Shown: positions 26,626-36,746, numbered from the stretch's first letter. The stretch is DNA of 64,000 nucleotides from Corynebacterium tuberculostearicum (GCF_013408445.1 NZ_JACBZL010000001.1:806001-870000), one strand, 5' to 3'. The notes: generated from the sequence alone by a model not told the origin. A program made the numbers and translations.

Positions 26626-27807
26626 TTATTCCGTTTCCCGGCGTGCCCAGGTATTGCCATGCCGGACGACAACGCACATCTTTTCCAGCGCCAGAAGTAA
26701 GTGAACTGTCAGCGGTAAACGGAATCCCGCTTCACGGGCAATGTCTTCTGCCGTTGCTTTTTCCTGTCCTAGCGGTGGCGTCGCGTCAAAGACGCGCAAC
26801 TCATTGCGGGAGAGGCGTTGGGTTATGGTTGCCGCAAAATTGATTTCGTACTGTGCGCCTGGGTCCACTTCCCCGGCGCGACTTACTAGAGCGCGAATTT
26901 CATCAGCACTGGTAACCAGCTGTGCGCGGCCTTCTTGAATGCGCTGGTGGCAGCCCAACGAGCCGCTAGTAGTTATCGGCCCCGGCACCGCCATCGCAAC
27001 TCGCCCAAGCGCTTCTGCCCAGTTGAGGGTATTCAATGCGCCAGATCGAAATGCGGCCTCCATAACGACGGTGCCGTGGCTCAATGCTGCCACTAAGCGA
27101 TTGCGCGTTAAGAACCGGTGGCGCTTCGGCGCGGTTTCCGGCGCAAATTCAGAGACGATACAACCATTGTCCGCAATCTTGGCGAATAAGTTGGCATTGC
27201 GGGCTGGGTAATCCCTATCGATGCCACACGCTGCTATGGCTACCGTGCGTCCGTTGTTGTGCAACGCTGTTTCGTGCGCGACGGTATCCACTCCCAACGC
27301 GCCGCCTGATATTGGAGTCCATTCATGCTGAACCAATCCGGACACGACGTTTTGGGTGGCCTGCCAGCCATAGCGGGAGATGGCACGAGTACCGACGATG
27401 GCCACAGCTTGAGCAACCTCTGCCTGCAATGGCGCACCGCGCACCCACAGGCTATGCGGTGGCAACGCTTGGTCATCAAAAGTAGCTGGGGCCTCCCCGC
27501 TGTGCTGATAAAAGCCGAATGCAGAGTCGAACTCCTCTGTGGGCCACTCTGGGCTTTCTGCCGTAATGAGCCGGGCCCCGACTTTTTCGGCTGCCGCCAT
27601 GTCTTCGGCTTGCCGCAACCAGTCATAGCGGGAGGCCGTGCGCGCCAAAAGCGGGCCTATCCAGTCGGCACGATTGTAGATTCCGTGGGCGATTTCCTCT
27701 GCTGGGTACTGCGTGAGCAGGGCCTGCAATGCAGCAGAGGGGCCCTCGACTACGCGGTTGAGGTATACCCAGGTCGCATACGGAGTAGAGAGGTCAAGTT
27801 CGCTCAT
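26626..27807 (-). CDS. dprA: DNA-processing protein DprA
   Basis: 393 aa. Rossmann-like single-strand DNA-binding domain with VGTRAISRYG, GGALGVDTVAHETAL and SEFAPETAPKRHRFLTRNRLVAALS (the conserved FxxRNR block), and a C-terminal winged-helix-like segment. Loads RecA on incoming single-stranded DNA in transformable bacteria; its use here is unknown as no uptake genes are nearby. ATG overlaps the yifB stop by 4 nt (ATGA), indicating translational coupling. Confidence 0.94.
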   Translation of the reverse strand: MSELDLSTPYATWVYLNRVVEGPSAALQALLTQYPAEEIAHGIYNRADWIGPLLARTASRYDWLRQAEDMAAAEKVGARLITAESPEWPTEEFDSAFGFYQHSGEAPATFDDQALPPHSLWVRGAPLQAEVAQAVAIVGTRAISRYGWQATQNVVSGLVQHEWTPISGGALGVDTVAHETALHNNGRTVAIAACGIDRDYPARNANLFAKIADNGCIVSEFAPETAPKRHRFLTRNRLVAALSHGTVVMEAAFRSGALNTLNWAEALGRVAMAVPGPITTSGSLGCHQRIQEGRAQLVTSADEIRALVSRAGEVDPGAQYEINFAATITQRLSRNELRVFDATPPLGQEKATAEDIAREAGFRLPLTVHLLLALEKMCVVVRHGNTWARRETE

Positions 27808-29366
27808 GCTGCGAGCCTCCCTACGTTAATTGAGCCGCGCAGATCGAGCGCGCGCCCCACTTCGTCCAGGTCCGGCTGCGCCTTTCCTGCTAGATCGGCC
27901 AGAGTCCAGGAGAGCTTCAATACGCGATCCACTCCGCGCTGGGATATTTCACCTTCAGCCAAGTAGGCAGACAACATGACCATTGCAGCCTCCGCAGCGG
28001 GCCTCTTTCGGCGCAAATAGGACGAGGGAACTTCCCCATTGGTGCGCGCGGTGATACCATCCGCCCACCAGCGCGCGGCGGAACGTTCACGGGCAGCGGC
28101 GACGCGCTCGGCGATGACTGCGGATTCCTCTTCACCGTCCGCGTTAATTGTTGCCGCCTGCCCGCTTAAGGTGACCACCATATCCAAACGGTCTCGCAAC
28201 GGTCCGGAGAGGTTGGAGAGGTAGTTCATTCGTTCATGGGGGTTGCACCTGCACTTGGACGGATCTTCGGCCGCACACCTGCACGGATTTGCCGCCATGA
28301 CCAATTGGAAGCGGGCAGGATAGGTGACCTCGCGGCGCGAGCGCGCCAACCGCACGTGTCCTTCCTCCAGCGGTGCACGCAGACCATCGAGTACTGGCGC
28401 GGCTACCTCACTGGCCTCGTCGAGAAAGAGCACACCATTGTGAGCCAAACTCACCGCACCAGGCCGCGGATGTCCGGAACCGCCGCCAAGTAAAGCCGCC
28501 CGAGTAACCGAGGCATGTGGGGCGATGAACGGGGCGCGCTCGACGACCTCACCTGGGGTTCCGGTAAGCGAATGAATTGCGGTGGTTTCAACCTGCTGGT
28601 CTGGGGTAAGGGTAGGCAGGATGGTGGGCAGGCGCGAGGCGATCATGGACTTTCCTGACCCAGGCGGCCCAATCATCATCAAGTGATGGCCGCCGGCTGC
28701 AGCAACCTCGGCAGCCCATTTGGCGTTAGCTTGGCCAGCGATATCGCTAAAGTCGAGTCGCGACGCCGCCGCAGGCGCGGGGCTGAGCGACCCCGAAAAG
28801 CTCGCCGCCTGCGGCAGCCCACGATTACCGCAGGCCCATCCGAAAGCCTCCTTCAAAGACGAAGCAACCAGTACGTCCATGTCCGGCACCAATGTGGCCT
28901 CAGCGGCATTGCCGGGCGGAACAACGAGAGTTGTAATTCCTTGTTCCCGTGCGGCCAGAAGAGCGGGGATAATACCTGCTACAGGCCGAACGGAGCCGTC
29001 GAGACCGAGCTCGCCTAGGACCAAGGTGCGCTGCAGGCGTTGGGCGGGCGAGGGAGTACTGCCATAAGACGGGAAGTCGGCCTCCGCCTGTGCCGCGAGG
29101 ATCGCAAGCGCTATGGGTAGGTCAAAGTGGGACCCGGATTTGGGAAGCGAAGCCGGGGACATGGAGACCACCACTTTGGTCTTGGGCCAGGGCAGATGGG
29201 AATTGAAGGCTGCGGTTCTGATCCGGTCCCGGGATTCGGAGATTGCGGTATCCGTCTGGCCTACAACGTGAATCCCTGGCAGACCGTGACCGACGTTCGC
29301 TTCCACATCAACCAACTGCGCTAGGACTCCGTTGAGGGACATGGTCAAACAATTACCTAGAGCCAT
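27804..29366 (-). CDS. YifB/ComM family AAA+ ATPase (Mg-chelatase-like)
   Basis: 520 aa. N-terminal Lon-C-like domain (GLPGIHVVGQTDTAISESRDRIR), AAA+ core with Walker A GPPGSGKS, Walker B NGVLFLDEA, and a Cys cluster CRCAAEDPSKCRC before the sensor region. ComM-type helicases promote branch migration during natural transformation. ATG at 29366 (AGGGGG upstream) overlaps the yraN stop by 14 nt. Confidence 0.93.
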   Translation of the reverse strand: MALGNCLTMSLNGVLAQLVDVEANVGHGLPGIHVVGQTDTAISESRDRIRTAAFNSHLPWPKTKVVVSMSPASLPKSGSHFDLPIALAILAAQAEADFPSYGSTPSPAQRLQRTLVLGELGLDGSVRPVAGIIPALLAAREQGITTLVVPPGNAAEATLVPDMDVLVASSLKEAFGWACGNRGLPQAASFSGSLSPAPAAASRLDFSDIAGQANAKWAAEVAAAGGHHLMMIGPPGSGKSMIASRLPTILPTLTPDQQVETTAIHSLTGTPGEVVERAPFIAPHASVTRAALLGGGSGHPRPGAVSLAHNGVLFLDEASEVAAPVLDGLRAPLEEGHVRLARSRREVTYPARFQLVMAANPCRCAAEDPSKCRCNPHERMNYLSNLSGPLRDRLDMVVTLSGQAATINADGEEESAVIAERVAAARERSAARWWADGITARTNGEVPSSYLRRKRPAAEAAMVMLSAYLAEGEISQRGVDRVLKLSWTLADLAGKAQPDLDEVGRALDLRGSINVGRLAA

Positions 29367-29751
29367 CTTCAACCCCCTTGAAGTGTTCCAGCACAAACCC
29401 TTGCCCGCGCGCGACCAGGGCAATGACGTCGAATCGCACCTCAGATAGTGGTCTTCCGTCGAGCCACTGCGCCGCTGCTTTCCGCAGGCGCGCGAGCTTC
29501 TGTGGAGTTACGGCCTCAGCTACCCCGTAGCTGGAATTAGCGCGGGTCTTAACCTCAACAAAGACGATGGTTCCGTCTGCTTCCCGGGCGATGAGGTCGA
29601 TTTCTCCCACCCGATAAGAGACGTTGGCGGCGATGATGTCTGCTCCGCGCTCGCGCAAATAGCGCGCTGCGAAGGCCTCTCCCCTTTTGCCTAAGACTTG
29701 TTTATGACGAGGCTTCTTCGTGGCCAAGCGGTGTTCTGAACTAAAGTGCAT
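29353..29751 (-). CDS. YraN family (UPF0102) endonuclease-like protein
   Basis: 132 aa. PD-(D/E)xK fold signature: GEAFAARYLRERGADI, GEIDLIAREADGTIVFVEVKTR (Asp, Glu, Lys) and FDVIALV. Usually clustered with yifB and dprA, as here. Exact function unproven. Confidence 0.9.
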   Translation of the reverse strand: MHFSSEHRLATKKPRHKQVLGKRGEAFAARYLRERGADIIAANVSYRVGEIDLIAREADGTIVFVEVKTRANSSYGVAEAVTPQKLARLRKAAAQWLDGRPLSEVRFDVIALVARGQGFVLEHFKGVEDGSR

Positions 29752-29843
29752 TGCGATTTATCCTTGTGCATCGAAAAATTTATTGGCCTGCACAGAACAC
29801 CGCAGCTGGCAGGGCCTACACAAGGGGCACAAAAGCAAAAAGA

Positions 29844-29893
29844 CCCTAGCTGTGGATAACTTGGCTCTGCAGCACTGTTATCCACAGCTAGGG
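29844..29893 (-). terminator. Terminator hairpin whose arms are perfect DnaA boxes
   Basis: 17-bp perfect inverted repeat ccctagctgtggataac / gttatccacagctaggg, 16-nt loop. Read leftward it is followed by TCTTTTTGCTTTT, so it ends the DUF2469 transcript. Each arm contains TTATCCACA (29851-29859 on minus, 29878-29886 on plus), the DnaA-box consensus. Confidence 0.85.
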
Positions 29894-29923
29894 CGCGGCG
29901 CTGTGTGCGCCGTCTTGACAAAG

Positions 29924-30229
29924 TTATTCCGGCATCATGAATTCCGGCTTATCCAGCTCCTCGATATTGACATCCTTGTATGTAATAACGCGGACGTAGC
30001 GCACAAAGCGCGCGGAGCGGTACATATCCCATACCCAAGCATCAGACATGCGCACCTCGTAGTAGACATCAGGCCCAGAGGTATGCGGAATAAGCTCGAC
30101 CGCATTAGCCAGATAAAAGCGCCGCTCAGTTTCAACGACATAGGAAAACTGGCTGACAACGTCCCGGTACTCGCGGTAGAGAGACAGCTCTACCTCAGCC
30201 TCGTAGTTATCGAGTTCCTCTGCACTCAC
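29924..30229 (-). CDS. DUF2469 protein
   Basis: 101 aa, acidic and Tyr-rich, starting MSAEELDNYEAEVELSLYRE; near-invariant actinobacterial family found between yraN and rnhB (M. tuberculosis Rv2901c). No known domain or catalytic motif. GGAGGTCCACC precedes the ATG. Function unknown; placement suggests a link to nucleic-acid metabolism. Confidence 0.9.
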   Translation of the reverse strand: MSAEELDNYEAEVELSLYREYRDVVSQFSYVVETERRFYLANAVELIPHTSGPDVYYEVRMSDAWVWDMYRSARFVRYVRVITYKDVNIEELDKPEFMMPE

Positions 30230-30291
30230 GGTGGACCTCCAGATTGTGGGTTAGCTCGCTTTAGCTTAGCGCGAGAAGTGCTAGTTTCTAG

Positions 30292-30933
30292 CTAGGCACG
30301 CGCGGCAAACTCCGCATGAGCACGGCGGACGTTTTCGTAGCTCATCCGGTGCTCCGGGCACGCTCCAAGCGCCGCAATTGCGGCCTCATGCGCCTTGGTT
30401 CCGTACCCCTTATGGCTGGCTAACCCGTAGCCGGGGTACCGCGCATCCAGCTCGTACATCAGGTGGTCGCGGCTGACCTTGGCCAACACACTCGCCGCGG
30501 CGATACACCGCGCGGCCGCATCGCCGCCGATAATGGGCAGGTGGGGTTGGGTGAGGCCGGGGATAAAGAGGGCGTCGGTAAGCACATAGCCCGGACGTGT
30601 CTCCAGGCGCACAACTGCCCTGCGCATGCCGGAGATATTGGCGTGCTGGATGCCACGCTTATCGATGTCCCCCGCACCAATATGCAGTACAGACCAGTCC
30701 ACAGCCTTGTCTTTAATGAGTGGAAAAAGCTTCTCGCGTTGTTTGGGGGTGAGCTTCTTGGAGTCAGTAAGTTCCGACAACTCCTTGATCGGCCGATCGG
30801 GCATCACACAGGCCGCGATGGTGATTGGTCCACAGCAGGCACCGCGACCCGCTTCATCCACACCGGCTACCGGGCCTAAACCGGCCTTGTTCAATGCGAC
30901 CTCGTAGGTGCGTCGCTGTTTAAGCCGCCGCAT
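30292..30933 (-). CDS. rnhB: Ribonuclease HII
   Basis: 213 aa, removes RNA from RNA-DNA hybrids and single ribonucleotides in DNA. DEDD residues: Asp and Glu in [13 protein letters not shown], Asp in LTDSKKL and a later Asp in VSRDHLM. Ends in [15 protein letters not shown] and HRMSYENV, typical of RnhB. ATG at 30933 overlaps the end of the upstream signal peptidase gene by 14 nt. Confidence 0.94.
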   Translation of the reverse strand: MRRLKQRRTYEVALNKAGLGPVAGVDEAGRGACCGPITIAACVMPDRPIKELSELTDSKKLTPKQREKLFPLIKDKAVDWSVLHIGAGDIDKRGIQHANISGMRRAVVRLETRPGYVLTDALFIPGLTQPHLPIIGGDAAARCIAAASVLAKVSRDHLMYELDARYPGYGLASHKGYGTKAHEAAIAALGACPEHRMSYENVRRAHAEFAARA

Positions 30934-31657
30934 GCGAAATTTCCGGGTGTTCCACCCCGCCCCAACGCGAAAGCGGCAAAATGATGGCCTCGACGCGCCC
31001 GCGGACATTGTCCACCGGCACGGTGCCCTGCAGGTGGTCACCCAAGTGCGCACGGGAATCGAGGGAGTTGGTGCGATTATCGCCCATCACCCAAAGGTTT
31101 CCTTCGGGGACGGTGACCGGGCCAAAATACTCTCCGCCACACTCTCGCGAACCCACGCTGGAGTCTACGGGAATCTCCGGCGGATCGAGGACGAAGGATT
31201 GGTCAATGGGTTTTCCGTTCACCATGACCGCAGGATCGCCGGCCTGACAGCTCACCGTCTGCCCGCCGGTAGCTATGACGCGCTTGACCAGGATATTTTC
31301 CCCATTGGGAAGCAGCCCTACGGCCGCCAGAGCATTTTGGGCCCCGCGCACGAAGATATTGTGCGAACGATTGACCTCAAACTCGTTATTCCACGACTCG
31401 GGCCCTTCAAAAACCACCACTTCCCCGGGCTTTGGGTCCGTGAAGTAATAGCTGACCTTTTGCACGGCGATACGATCGTTCTTGCAGCCAGGACACCCGT
31501 GCAGGGTCGGTTCCATCGACGCAGAAGGAATGACATACATCCGCCCCACCAGCGCCTGCAGGAGCACCAGCAGGACAAAGCCTGCCACCACGGGGATGAG
31601 AAAATCCCGGGTGCGCAGGCGTTGGGAGGAAGGCTTATTCCTGAATGTCCGGGTCAT
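30920..31657 (-). CDS. lepB: Signal peptidase I, second copy
   Basis: 245 aa type I signal peptidase. One N-terminal helix ([18 protein letters not shown]), catalytic Ser in [10 protein letters not shown], catalytic Lys in [11 protein letters not shown], and [11 protein letters not shown] box. Clearly a paralogue of the next gene upstream (shared HGCxGCxNDRI, RTG/[18 protein letters not shown]). ATG at 31657 follows GGTGGGG and overlaps the upstream lepB stop by 23 nt. Cleaves Sec/Tat signal peptides on the outer face. Confidence 0.93.
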   Translation of the reverse strand: MTRTFRNKPSSQRLRTRDFLIPVVAGFVLLVLLQALVGRMYVIPSASMEPTLHGCPGCKNDRIAVQKVSYYFTDPKPGEVVVFEGPESWNNEFEVNRSHNIFVRGAQNALAAVGLLPNGENILVKRVIATGGQTVSCQAGDPAVMVNGKPIDQSFVLDPPEIPVDSSVGSRECGGEYFGPVTVPEGNLWVMGDNRTNSLDSRAHLGDHLQGTVPVDNVRGRVEAIILPLSRWGGVEHPEISHAAA

Positions 31658-32438
31658 CGACCCCACCAATGCGGGTAAACGGCCAGAATACGAATTTCAC
31701 CTTGCCGCGGACGTTTTCTACTGGAACCGTGCCATGGAACTTATCGGTCATGTGGTAACGAGAATCGGCCGAAGCAGTACGGTTATCGCCCATCACCCAG
31801 ATATTGTCCTCCGGTACCTCGACGGGACCAAAGTACGGACCACCGCAGGCCTCCGAGCCGGTCGACTCATCTACCGGGTACGTTGGCGGGTCTTGCACAT
31901 AGTCTTGCTCGATGGGTTTGCCATCCACCATGACTGCAGGATCGCCCTCCTGGCAGGACACCGTCTGTCCGCCGGTAGCGACCACACGCTTGACCAAGGT
32001 GTTTTCATCTGGTGGTGCCAAAGATACGAAGCTCAACGCATCCTGCACGCCATGAATGATCGGATTGGACGAGCGTGGTGAGACGTAGCTGGAATTCCAG
32101 TCCTCGGTGCCCTTGAATACAACGACATCGCCCGGCTCTGGCTCGCCGTCACCGTAATAAGAGATCTTCTCCGTAAAGATACGGTCATTTGTGCAGCCCT
32201 CGCAGCCGTGGAGGGTCGGCTCCATTGAACCCGACGGGATCACATACTGCCGGCCGATAAAATTCTGGAATAGTCCGACGATCACGAGAACCGTCGCCAC
32301 TACCAGAAGGGTTTCTAGCAGCCACGGCATTTCTTTCTTCTTAGTCGCCTCTTTGCCTTGCTGGGTGGCCTCGCCCTGTACTGGGTGGGCCCCCTCGCCT
32401 TCTGGCGGCTGTTCCTGCGAGATGCTGTCTTTATTCAC
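31635..32438 (-). CDS. lepB: Signal peptidase I, first copy
   Basis: 267 aa. Cytoplasmic ~35-residue charged N-terminus (rich in Gln/Glu/Lys), one membrane helix, catalytic Ser in IPSGSMEPTL, Lys in LVKRVVATGG, and GDNRTASADSR box. Compared with the second copy it has a longer N-terminus and IPSGSM rather than IPSASM. Downstream of rplS, as in mycobacteria, which have a single lepB at this site. Confidence 0.94.
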   Translation of the reverse strand: MNKDSISQEQPPEGEGAHPVQGEATQQGKEATKKKEMPWLLETLLVVATVLVIVGLFQNFIGRQYVIPSGSMEPTLHGCEGCTNDRIFTEKISYYGDGEPEPGDVVVFKGTEDWNSSYVSPRSSNPIIHGVQDALSFVSLAPPDENTLVKRVVATGGQTVSCQEGDPAVMVDGKPIEQDYVQDPPTYPVDESTGSEACGGPYFGPVEVPEDNIWVMGDNRTASADSRYHMTDKFHGTVPVENVRGKVKFVFWPFTRIGGVDDPDIQE

Positions 32439-32566
32439 GCGCTAGATCCTAGCAACCCCACGCCCGACTTCCGCTCTTATCCCCCTCGCTGCAGGGGGAT
32501 TCACAGTGAACTTTCCGTTTAGATCATGCTTCTAACTTTGGAATAAGCGCAATTGGGTATTAAAAA

Positions 32567-32598
32567 TCCCCTTGCACCCACAGTGGGGCGCAAGGGGA
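32567..32598 (-). terminator. Intrinsic terminator downstream of rplS
   Basis: tccccttgc / gcaagggga stem extended by partial pairing of the loop; leftward reading ends in ATTTTTAA. Confidence 0.85.
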
Positions 32599-32621
32599 AG
32601 CTGGCGCGCAGCGCGCTAGTA

Positions 32622-32966
32622 CTAGCGACGCTCCTTGATGCGAGCCTTCTTGCCGCGCAGATCACGCAGGTAGTAGAGCTTCGCACGGCGGACGCGGCCA
32701 CGGCGGGAGACCTTGATGGACTCCAGGTTCGGGGAGTGAACCGGGAAGGTACGCTCAACGCCGATGCCGAAGGAAACCTTACGGACGGTGAAGGTCTCAC
32801 GGATGCCGGAGCCCTGACGACGGATGCAGATGCCCTTGAAGAGCTGTGCACGCTCGTTGTTGCCCTCGATAACCTTTACGTTAACGTCGAGGGTATCGCC
32901 TGGGCGGAAGGACGGGATATCGTCGCGCAGCTGTGCTGCATCGACCTTGTCAATAATGTTGGACAT
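32622..32966 (-). CDS. rplS: 50S ribosomal protein L19
   Basis: 114 aa. [43 protein letters not shown] and [10 protein letters not shown] are L19 signatures. Here it has its own terminator and is separated from trmD by tex and two unknown genes, unlike the rpsP-rimM-trmD-rplS operon of many bacteria. Confidence 0.97.
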   Translation of the reverse strand: MSNIIDKVDAAQLRDDIPSFRPGDTLDVNVKVIEGNNERAQLFKGICIRRQGSGIRETFTVRKVSFGIGVERTFPVHSPNLESIKVSRRGRVRRAKLYYLRDLRGKKARIKERR

Positions 32967-33140
32967 GCCAATATTCCTTTTCAGTTTGGGACAGAGGACC
33001 CTAGCGGCGTACTGCCTAACCGGTTCGTGCCCGTTACATAGAACGGTGCACTATTTTTCCACATACGCCAGCCGGAACCAAATTCTCATATCGCAAGCTT
33101 GCTTGCTCTGCCCAAGGTTCCTCACCGCAGTGCAAGGAAC

Positions 33141-35477
33141 CTAGAAACCTGCCTTCTTCAGAGCATCGGCCATGGCTCCACCACCGCCGGCGCTGCCCGC
33201 ACCACCCGTGCGGCCGCGCGAACCGCCCCGGGATCCGCGGCCGGACTTGTGGCCGGAGCGCTTTCCTTCTCCCCTGCCGCCGGACTTGGCGGAACCGCGT
33301 GGGGAATCACCGCGGCGTTTGGGAGCCGGCTGCCCCGGTTCATCATCCAAACGCAGGGAGAGGCCGATGCGCTGGCGCTCCACATCAACCTCCATGACCT
33401 TCACCTTGACCACCTGGCCAGAGCGCACGACCTCGTGCGGATCGGAGACAAACTTGTGGCTCATGGCAGAAACGTGGACGAGGCCATCCTGATGGACTCC
33501 GACATCCACGAAGGCGCCAAATGCCGCCACGTTGGTCACCGTGCCCTCAAGAATCATGCCCGGGGTGAGATCGGAGACCTTATGTACGCCTTCTTTAAAG
33601 GTGGCGGTCTTAAACTCAGGGCGCGGATCGCGTCCGGGCTTATCTAGCTCGGCGATGATATCGGTCACCGTAGGAATGCCGAAAATCTCGTCTGCAAAGT
33701 CTGCTGGCGCCAGCGTGCTGAGTACGCGGGTATTGCCAATAAGTTCAGAAATACCCAGGCCCGTCTTCTCCGCGATGCGGGAGACGACAGGATAGGCCTC
33801 TGGGTGTACGGCAGAGGAATCCAGTGGATCGGTACCGCCGTTGATGCGGAGGAAGCCCGCAGACTGCTCAAAGGCCTTAGGCCCAAGACGCGGTACCTTC
33901 TTCAGTTCCTTGCGGGAAGCAAAAGAACCGTGTTCATTGCGGTAGGCCACAATATTGGAGGCGATGGTGGAATTGACACCAGCTACGCGCTCGAGCAGCG
34001 GGACGGAAGCGGTATTGAGATCCACGCCCACGCCGTTTACCGCACTTTCCACCACGCCATCGAGGGTGCGGGCGAGCGCCGTCTGGTTAACGTCGTGCTG
34101 GTACTGCCCCACACCAATAGCCTTCGGATCGATCTTGACCAATTCAGCCAAAGGATCCTGCAAGCGGCGAGCGATGGAAACCGCGCCGCGCAGTGAGACA
34201 TCCATGTCAGGAAATTCCTCCGCCGCAAGCGGCGAGGCGGAGTAGACCGAGGCGCCGGACTCGGAAACCACGACGGGCGTGGGTCGCTGGCCGCCGGCCT
34301 GTTTAATTAGGTCCGCAATTTCCTGAGCAAGCTTCTCGGTCTCGCGGGAGGCGGTGCCGTTGCCGATGGCCATAAGGTCTACAGAATGCTTGGCGCACAG
34401 GGTCGACAGCGTCTGAACTGCTTGACTCCACTGATTTTGCGGCTGATGCGGGTAGACAATGGCGGTGTCGAGCACCTTGCCGGTTTTGTCCACTACCGCG
34501 CACTTCACGCCATTGCGGTAGCCCGGATCCAAGCCGATGGTGGCACGCTGGCCGGCAGGGGCGGCGAGCAGCACGTCGCGCAGATTAGTAGCAAAGATCT
34601 TTAGCGCGCCTTCCTCCGCAATCTCTTTCAGCCGCATGCGAACGTCCAGGCTGGAGGAAATATAGAGCTTGGTGCGCCAGCCCCAATGGACGGCGTCGGC
34701 AAGCCACTTGGAGGAGCGATCTAGCTCGAAGCGGGAGGCGATTACATCCTCGTAATCGGCGTCATCGCCGGCATCTAGTTGCAACTGCAGCACTCCCTCA
34801 TTCTCGCCACGCAGCAGCGCCAAAATGCGGTGCGAAGGCAGCTTGTGGAAGGGCTCGTTGAAATCGAAGTAATCCTTAAACTTCGCGCCTTCGGCTTCCT
34901 TTCCCTCAACTACGTGCGCGCCCATGGAGCCTTCAGTGAACATACGCTCGCGTACTTCACCCACCAGATCCGCGTCGAGCGCGAAACGGTCCACCAAGAT
35001 GGCGCGGGCGCCGTCGAGGGCCTTCTTGGTGTCCTCAAAGCCCTCGGTAACAAACCCCTGTGCCAGCTCTTCTGGAGCGGCGTTGGGATCCGCAATGAGC
35101 TTATCGGTCAGCTCCTCTAGGCCGGCTTCGCGGGCAATATCGGCCTTGGTTTTGCGGCGTTTCTTATACGGCAGGTACAGGTCCTCCAGGCGCGCCTTGG
35201 TCTCGCAGGCAAGGATTTGCTCCTTGAGGGCGTCGCTAAGCTTGCCCTGCTCTTCAATCGCCGCAAGGATGGTCTCCTTGCGCTCCTGCAGTTCCTTCAA
35301 GTAGTTCGCGCGCTCTTCAATGGTGCGCAGCTGGGAATCATCCAGCCCGCCGGTGGCCTCCTTGCGGTAGCGGGCGATAAAGGGCACTGTATTGCCCTCC
35401 GCAAGCAGCTGCAACGCGGTAGAAACCTGTGATTCCTTGACGTTGAGCTCGGCGGCGATAGTGGCCGCAATATTCAC
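33141..35477 (-). CDS. tex: Tex-family S1 RNA-binding protein
   Basis: 778 aa. Order: N-terminal Tex HTH region ([29 protein letters not shown]), YqgF/RNase-H-like domain ([16 protein letters not shown]), helix-hairpin-helix ([15 protein letters not shown]), then S1 domain ([21 protein letters not shown]). The last ~60 residues are an Arg/Gly/Ser-rich basic tail with RGG-like repeats. That tail is not in E. coli or Pseudomonas Tex and probably adds RNA affinity. Transcription-accessory protein. Confidence 0.93.
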   Translation of the reverse strand: MNIAATIAAELNVKESQVSTALQLLAEGNTVPFIARYRKEATGGLDDSQLRTIEERANYLKELQERKETILAAIEEQGKLSDALKEQILACETKARLEDLYLPYKKRRKTKADIAREAGLEELTDKLIADPNAAPEELAQGFVTEGFEDTKKALDGARAILVDRFALDADLVGEVRERMFTEGSMGAHVVEGKEAEGAKFKDYFDFNEPFHKLPSHRILALLRGENEGVLQLQLDAGDDADYEDVIASRFELDRSSKWLADAVHWGWRTKLYISSSLDVRMRLKEIAEEGALKIFATNLRDVLLAAPAGQRATIGLDPGYRNGVKCAVVDKTGKVLDTAIVYPHQPQNQWSQAVQTLSTLCAKHSVDLMAIGNGTASRETEKLAQEIADLIKQAGGQRPTPVVVSESGASVYSASPLAAEEFPDMDVSLRGAVSIARRLQDPLAELVKIDPKAIGVGQYQHDVNQTALARTLDGVVESAVNGVGVDLNTASVPLLERVAGVNSTIASNIVAYRNEHGSFASRKELKKVPRLGPKAFEQSAGFLRINGGTDPLDSSAVHPEAYPVVSRIAEKTGLGISELIGNTRVLSTLAPADFADEIFGIPTVTDIIAELDKPGRDPRPEFKTATFKEGVHKVSDLTPGMILEGTVTNVAAFGAFVDVGVHQDGLVHVSAMSHKFVSDPHEVVRSGQVVKVKVMEVDVERQRIGLSLRLDDEPGQPAPKRRGDSPRGSAKSGGRGEGKRSGHKSGRGSRGGSRGRTGGAGSAGGGGAMADALKKAGF

Positions 35478-35578
35478 GTGGTCTCCTCACTCTTTCTCGA
35501 GGTTTGGGATTAGACCCACCCAATTTACCGCACGACTCTTACACCGCCTTCGCTTGCCGACGCCCCTCTCAACGCAAA

Positions 35579-35605
35579 TCCTCCTTTCCAGCAGGGAAAG
35601 GAGGA
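35579..35605 (-). terminator. Hairpin downstream of 35621-36253 gene
   Basis: tcctcctttcc / ggaaaggagga stem with a 5-nt loop; leftward reading continues ATTTG, a weak U tract. Confidence 0.65.
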
Positions 35606-35620
35606 AGGTGCGGCGCGTGC

Positions 35621-36253
35621 TTAGTGGATAACCACGCGGGCGTTATCGCCGCCGGTGCAAGTAACCCGGGCGGAGCTACCGGAGCAGTACATGGTGTAGG
35701 TACCACCGGTGGTCGGCGAATGGACGCTCAAGGTGACGTTGGTGCCGCCACCCGCAACCCAGTTATTCATAAAAGCGGTGTAGACGTTGCGAGCAAAAGG
35801 ACTGGAAGTCGGGCCCGTCGCATAATAGTTAGGGTAATCACCCCAGGAATGTCCATTGCTGGAGCCAGCGGAACCAGCCTGTGCCGGTGCTGGTGCCGGG
35901 GCTTCCTTGGTCTCGGTCACCGTGACCGGGCTGGAGTCCTCATCCTCTGCAGAATCCTTGGAGGAACCGGACTTCTTGCCGGACCCCGACCCAGTTCCGG
36001 ATCCGCTATTCGCATCCGCCTGCTGGAATTGGCTATCGGCAGCAGCGCTGGTCGATGCATCATCCTTGTTATTGGTCACGAACATGATGACCATGGCGGC
36101 CACCGCAATGACCGCCACAATGGCTGCGATAATTGCCGCGATGGTGGCGCCGCCTACGCCACCGCTTTGCTGCGGCTGGGAATAATACTGCTGATTGTAC
36201 TGGGGCGGCTGCTGGTTATATCCACCGTAGTTATTGCCATTGGGAGCCGTCAT
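35621..36253 (-). CDS. Membrane-anchored extracytoplasmic protein, unknown function
   Basis: 210 aa in four parts. Residues 1-32: Asn/Gln/Tyr/Gly-rich cytoplasmic segment (NYGGYNQQPPQYNQQYY). Residues ~33-62: one hydrophobic helix. Then a Ser/Gly/Asp-rich linker with a Pro/Ala stretch (EAPAPAPAQAG). Finally a ~75-residue folded domain with PNYYATGPTSSPFARNVY, NVTLSVHSPTTGGTYTMYC and a second Cys in ARVTCTGG, likely one disulfide. The Q/Y-rich start resembles proteins phosphorylated or bound by actinobacterial kinase systems, but no family is recognised. AAGGTGG lies ~11 nt before ATG. Confidence 0.75.
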   Translation of the reverse strand: MTAPNGNNYGGYNQQPPQYNQQYYSQPQQSGGVGGATIAAIIAAIVAVIAVAAMVIMFVTNNKDDASTSAAADSQFQQADANSGSGTGSGSGKKSGSSKDSAEDEDSSPVTVTETKEAPAPAPAQAGSAGSSNGHSWGDYPNYYATGPTSSPFARNVYTAFMNNWVAGGGTNVTLSVHSPTTGGTYTMYCSGSSARVTCTGGDNARVVIH

Positions 36254-36371
36254 AGTTCAGGGACCACCTTGGGAATAGGAAACTGAGGGAATGTCCCCTT
36301 TACTATAACCCTAGAAGGCATATGCGCTGCAGTTTAGGCAGAAAAAGCGCTAAATGATTTCCAAATTCCGC

Positions 36372-36746
36372 TTATAACCCAGAATCCGCCCGCCACACCG
36401 CCGGGGCACCAAGCCCCATCTCCGTAAAACCGATTTCCGCACTGCCCACCCAGGGGGCTTGCGGCGGCAAGCAGTCTGCCACCAAGGAGGCTACTGCAGC
36501 CAGGGACTGTGTGGTCTCTCCGTTAACGATGAGCCGCCACACCGGAATTCCTTGTGGCCACTGGCCGAAACTGAAGCGATATTCCTGCGCTAGCGGGCTG
36601 CTTTCAGTGCACTCCTCCGCTACCTGGAGAGCGAAAATGCTTAGCGGCTCAAAGCCCCGTGCCCGCAGCACCTCTGGCAATGCTTCGAGGCTTTTCTCCC
36701 ACTTCTTGGGCTCTATGAGCACGGAAAGATCGGCGCTTACCTCCAT
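36372..36746 (-). CDS. Conserved-looking small protein downstream of trmD
   Basis: 124 aa, no signal peptide or membrane segment, near-neutral, with FGQWPQGIPVWRLIV and PPQAPWVGSAEIGFTEMGLGAPAVW as Trp/Pro-rich stretches. The ATG shares one base with the trmD stop (TAATG), so it is translated by coupling with trmD. No recognised family or function. Confidence 0.7.
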   Translation of the reverse strand: MEVSADLSVLIEPKKWEKSLEALPEVLRARGFEPLSIFALQVAEECTESSPLAQEYRFSFGQWPQGIPVWRLIVNGETTQSLAAVASLVADCLPPQAPWVGSAEIGFTEMGLGAPAVWRADSGL

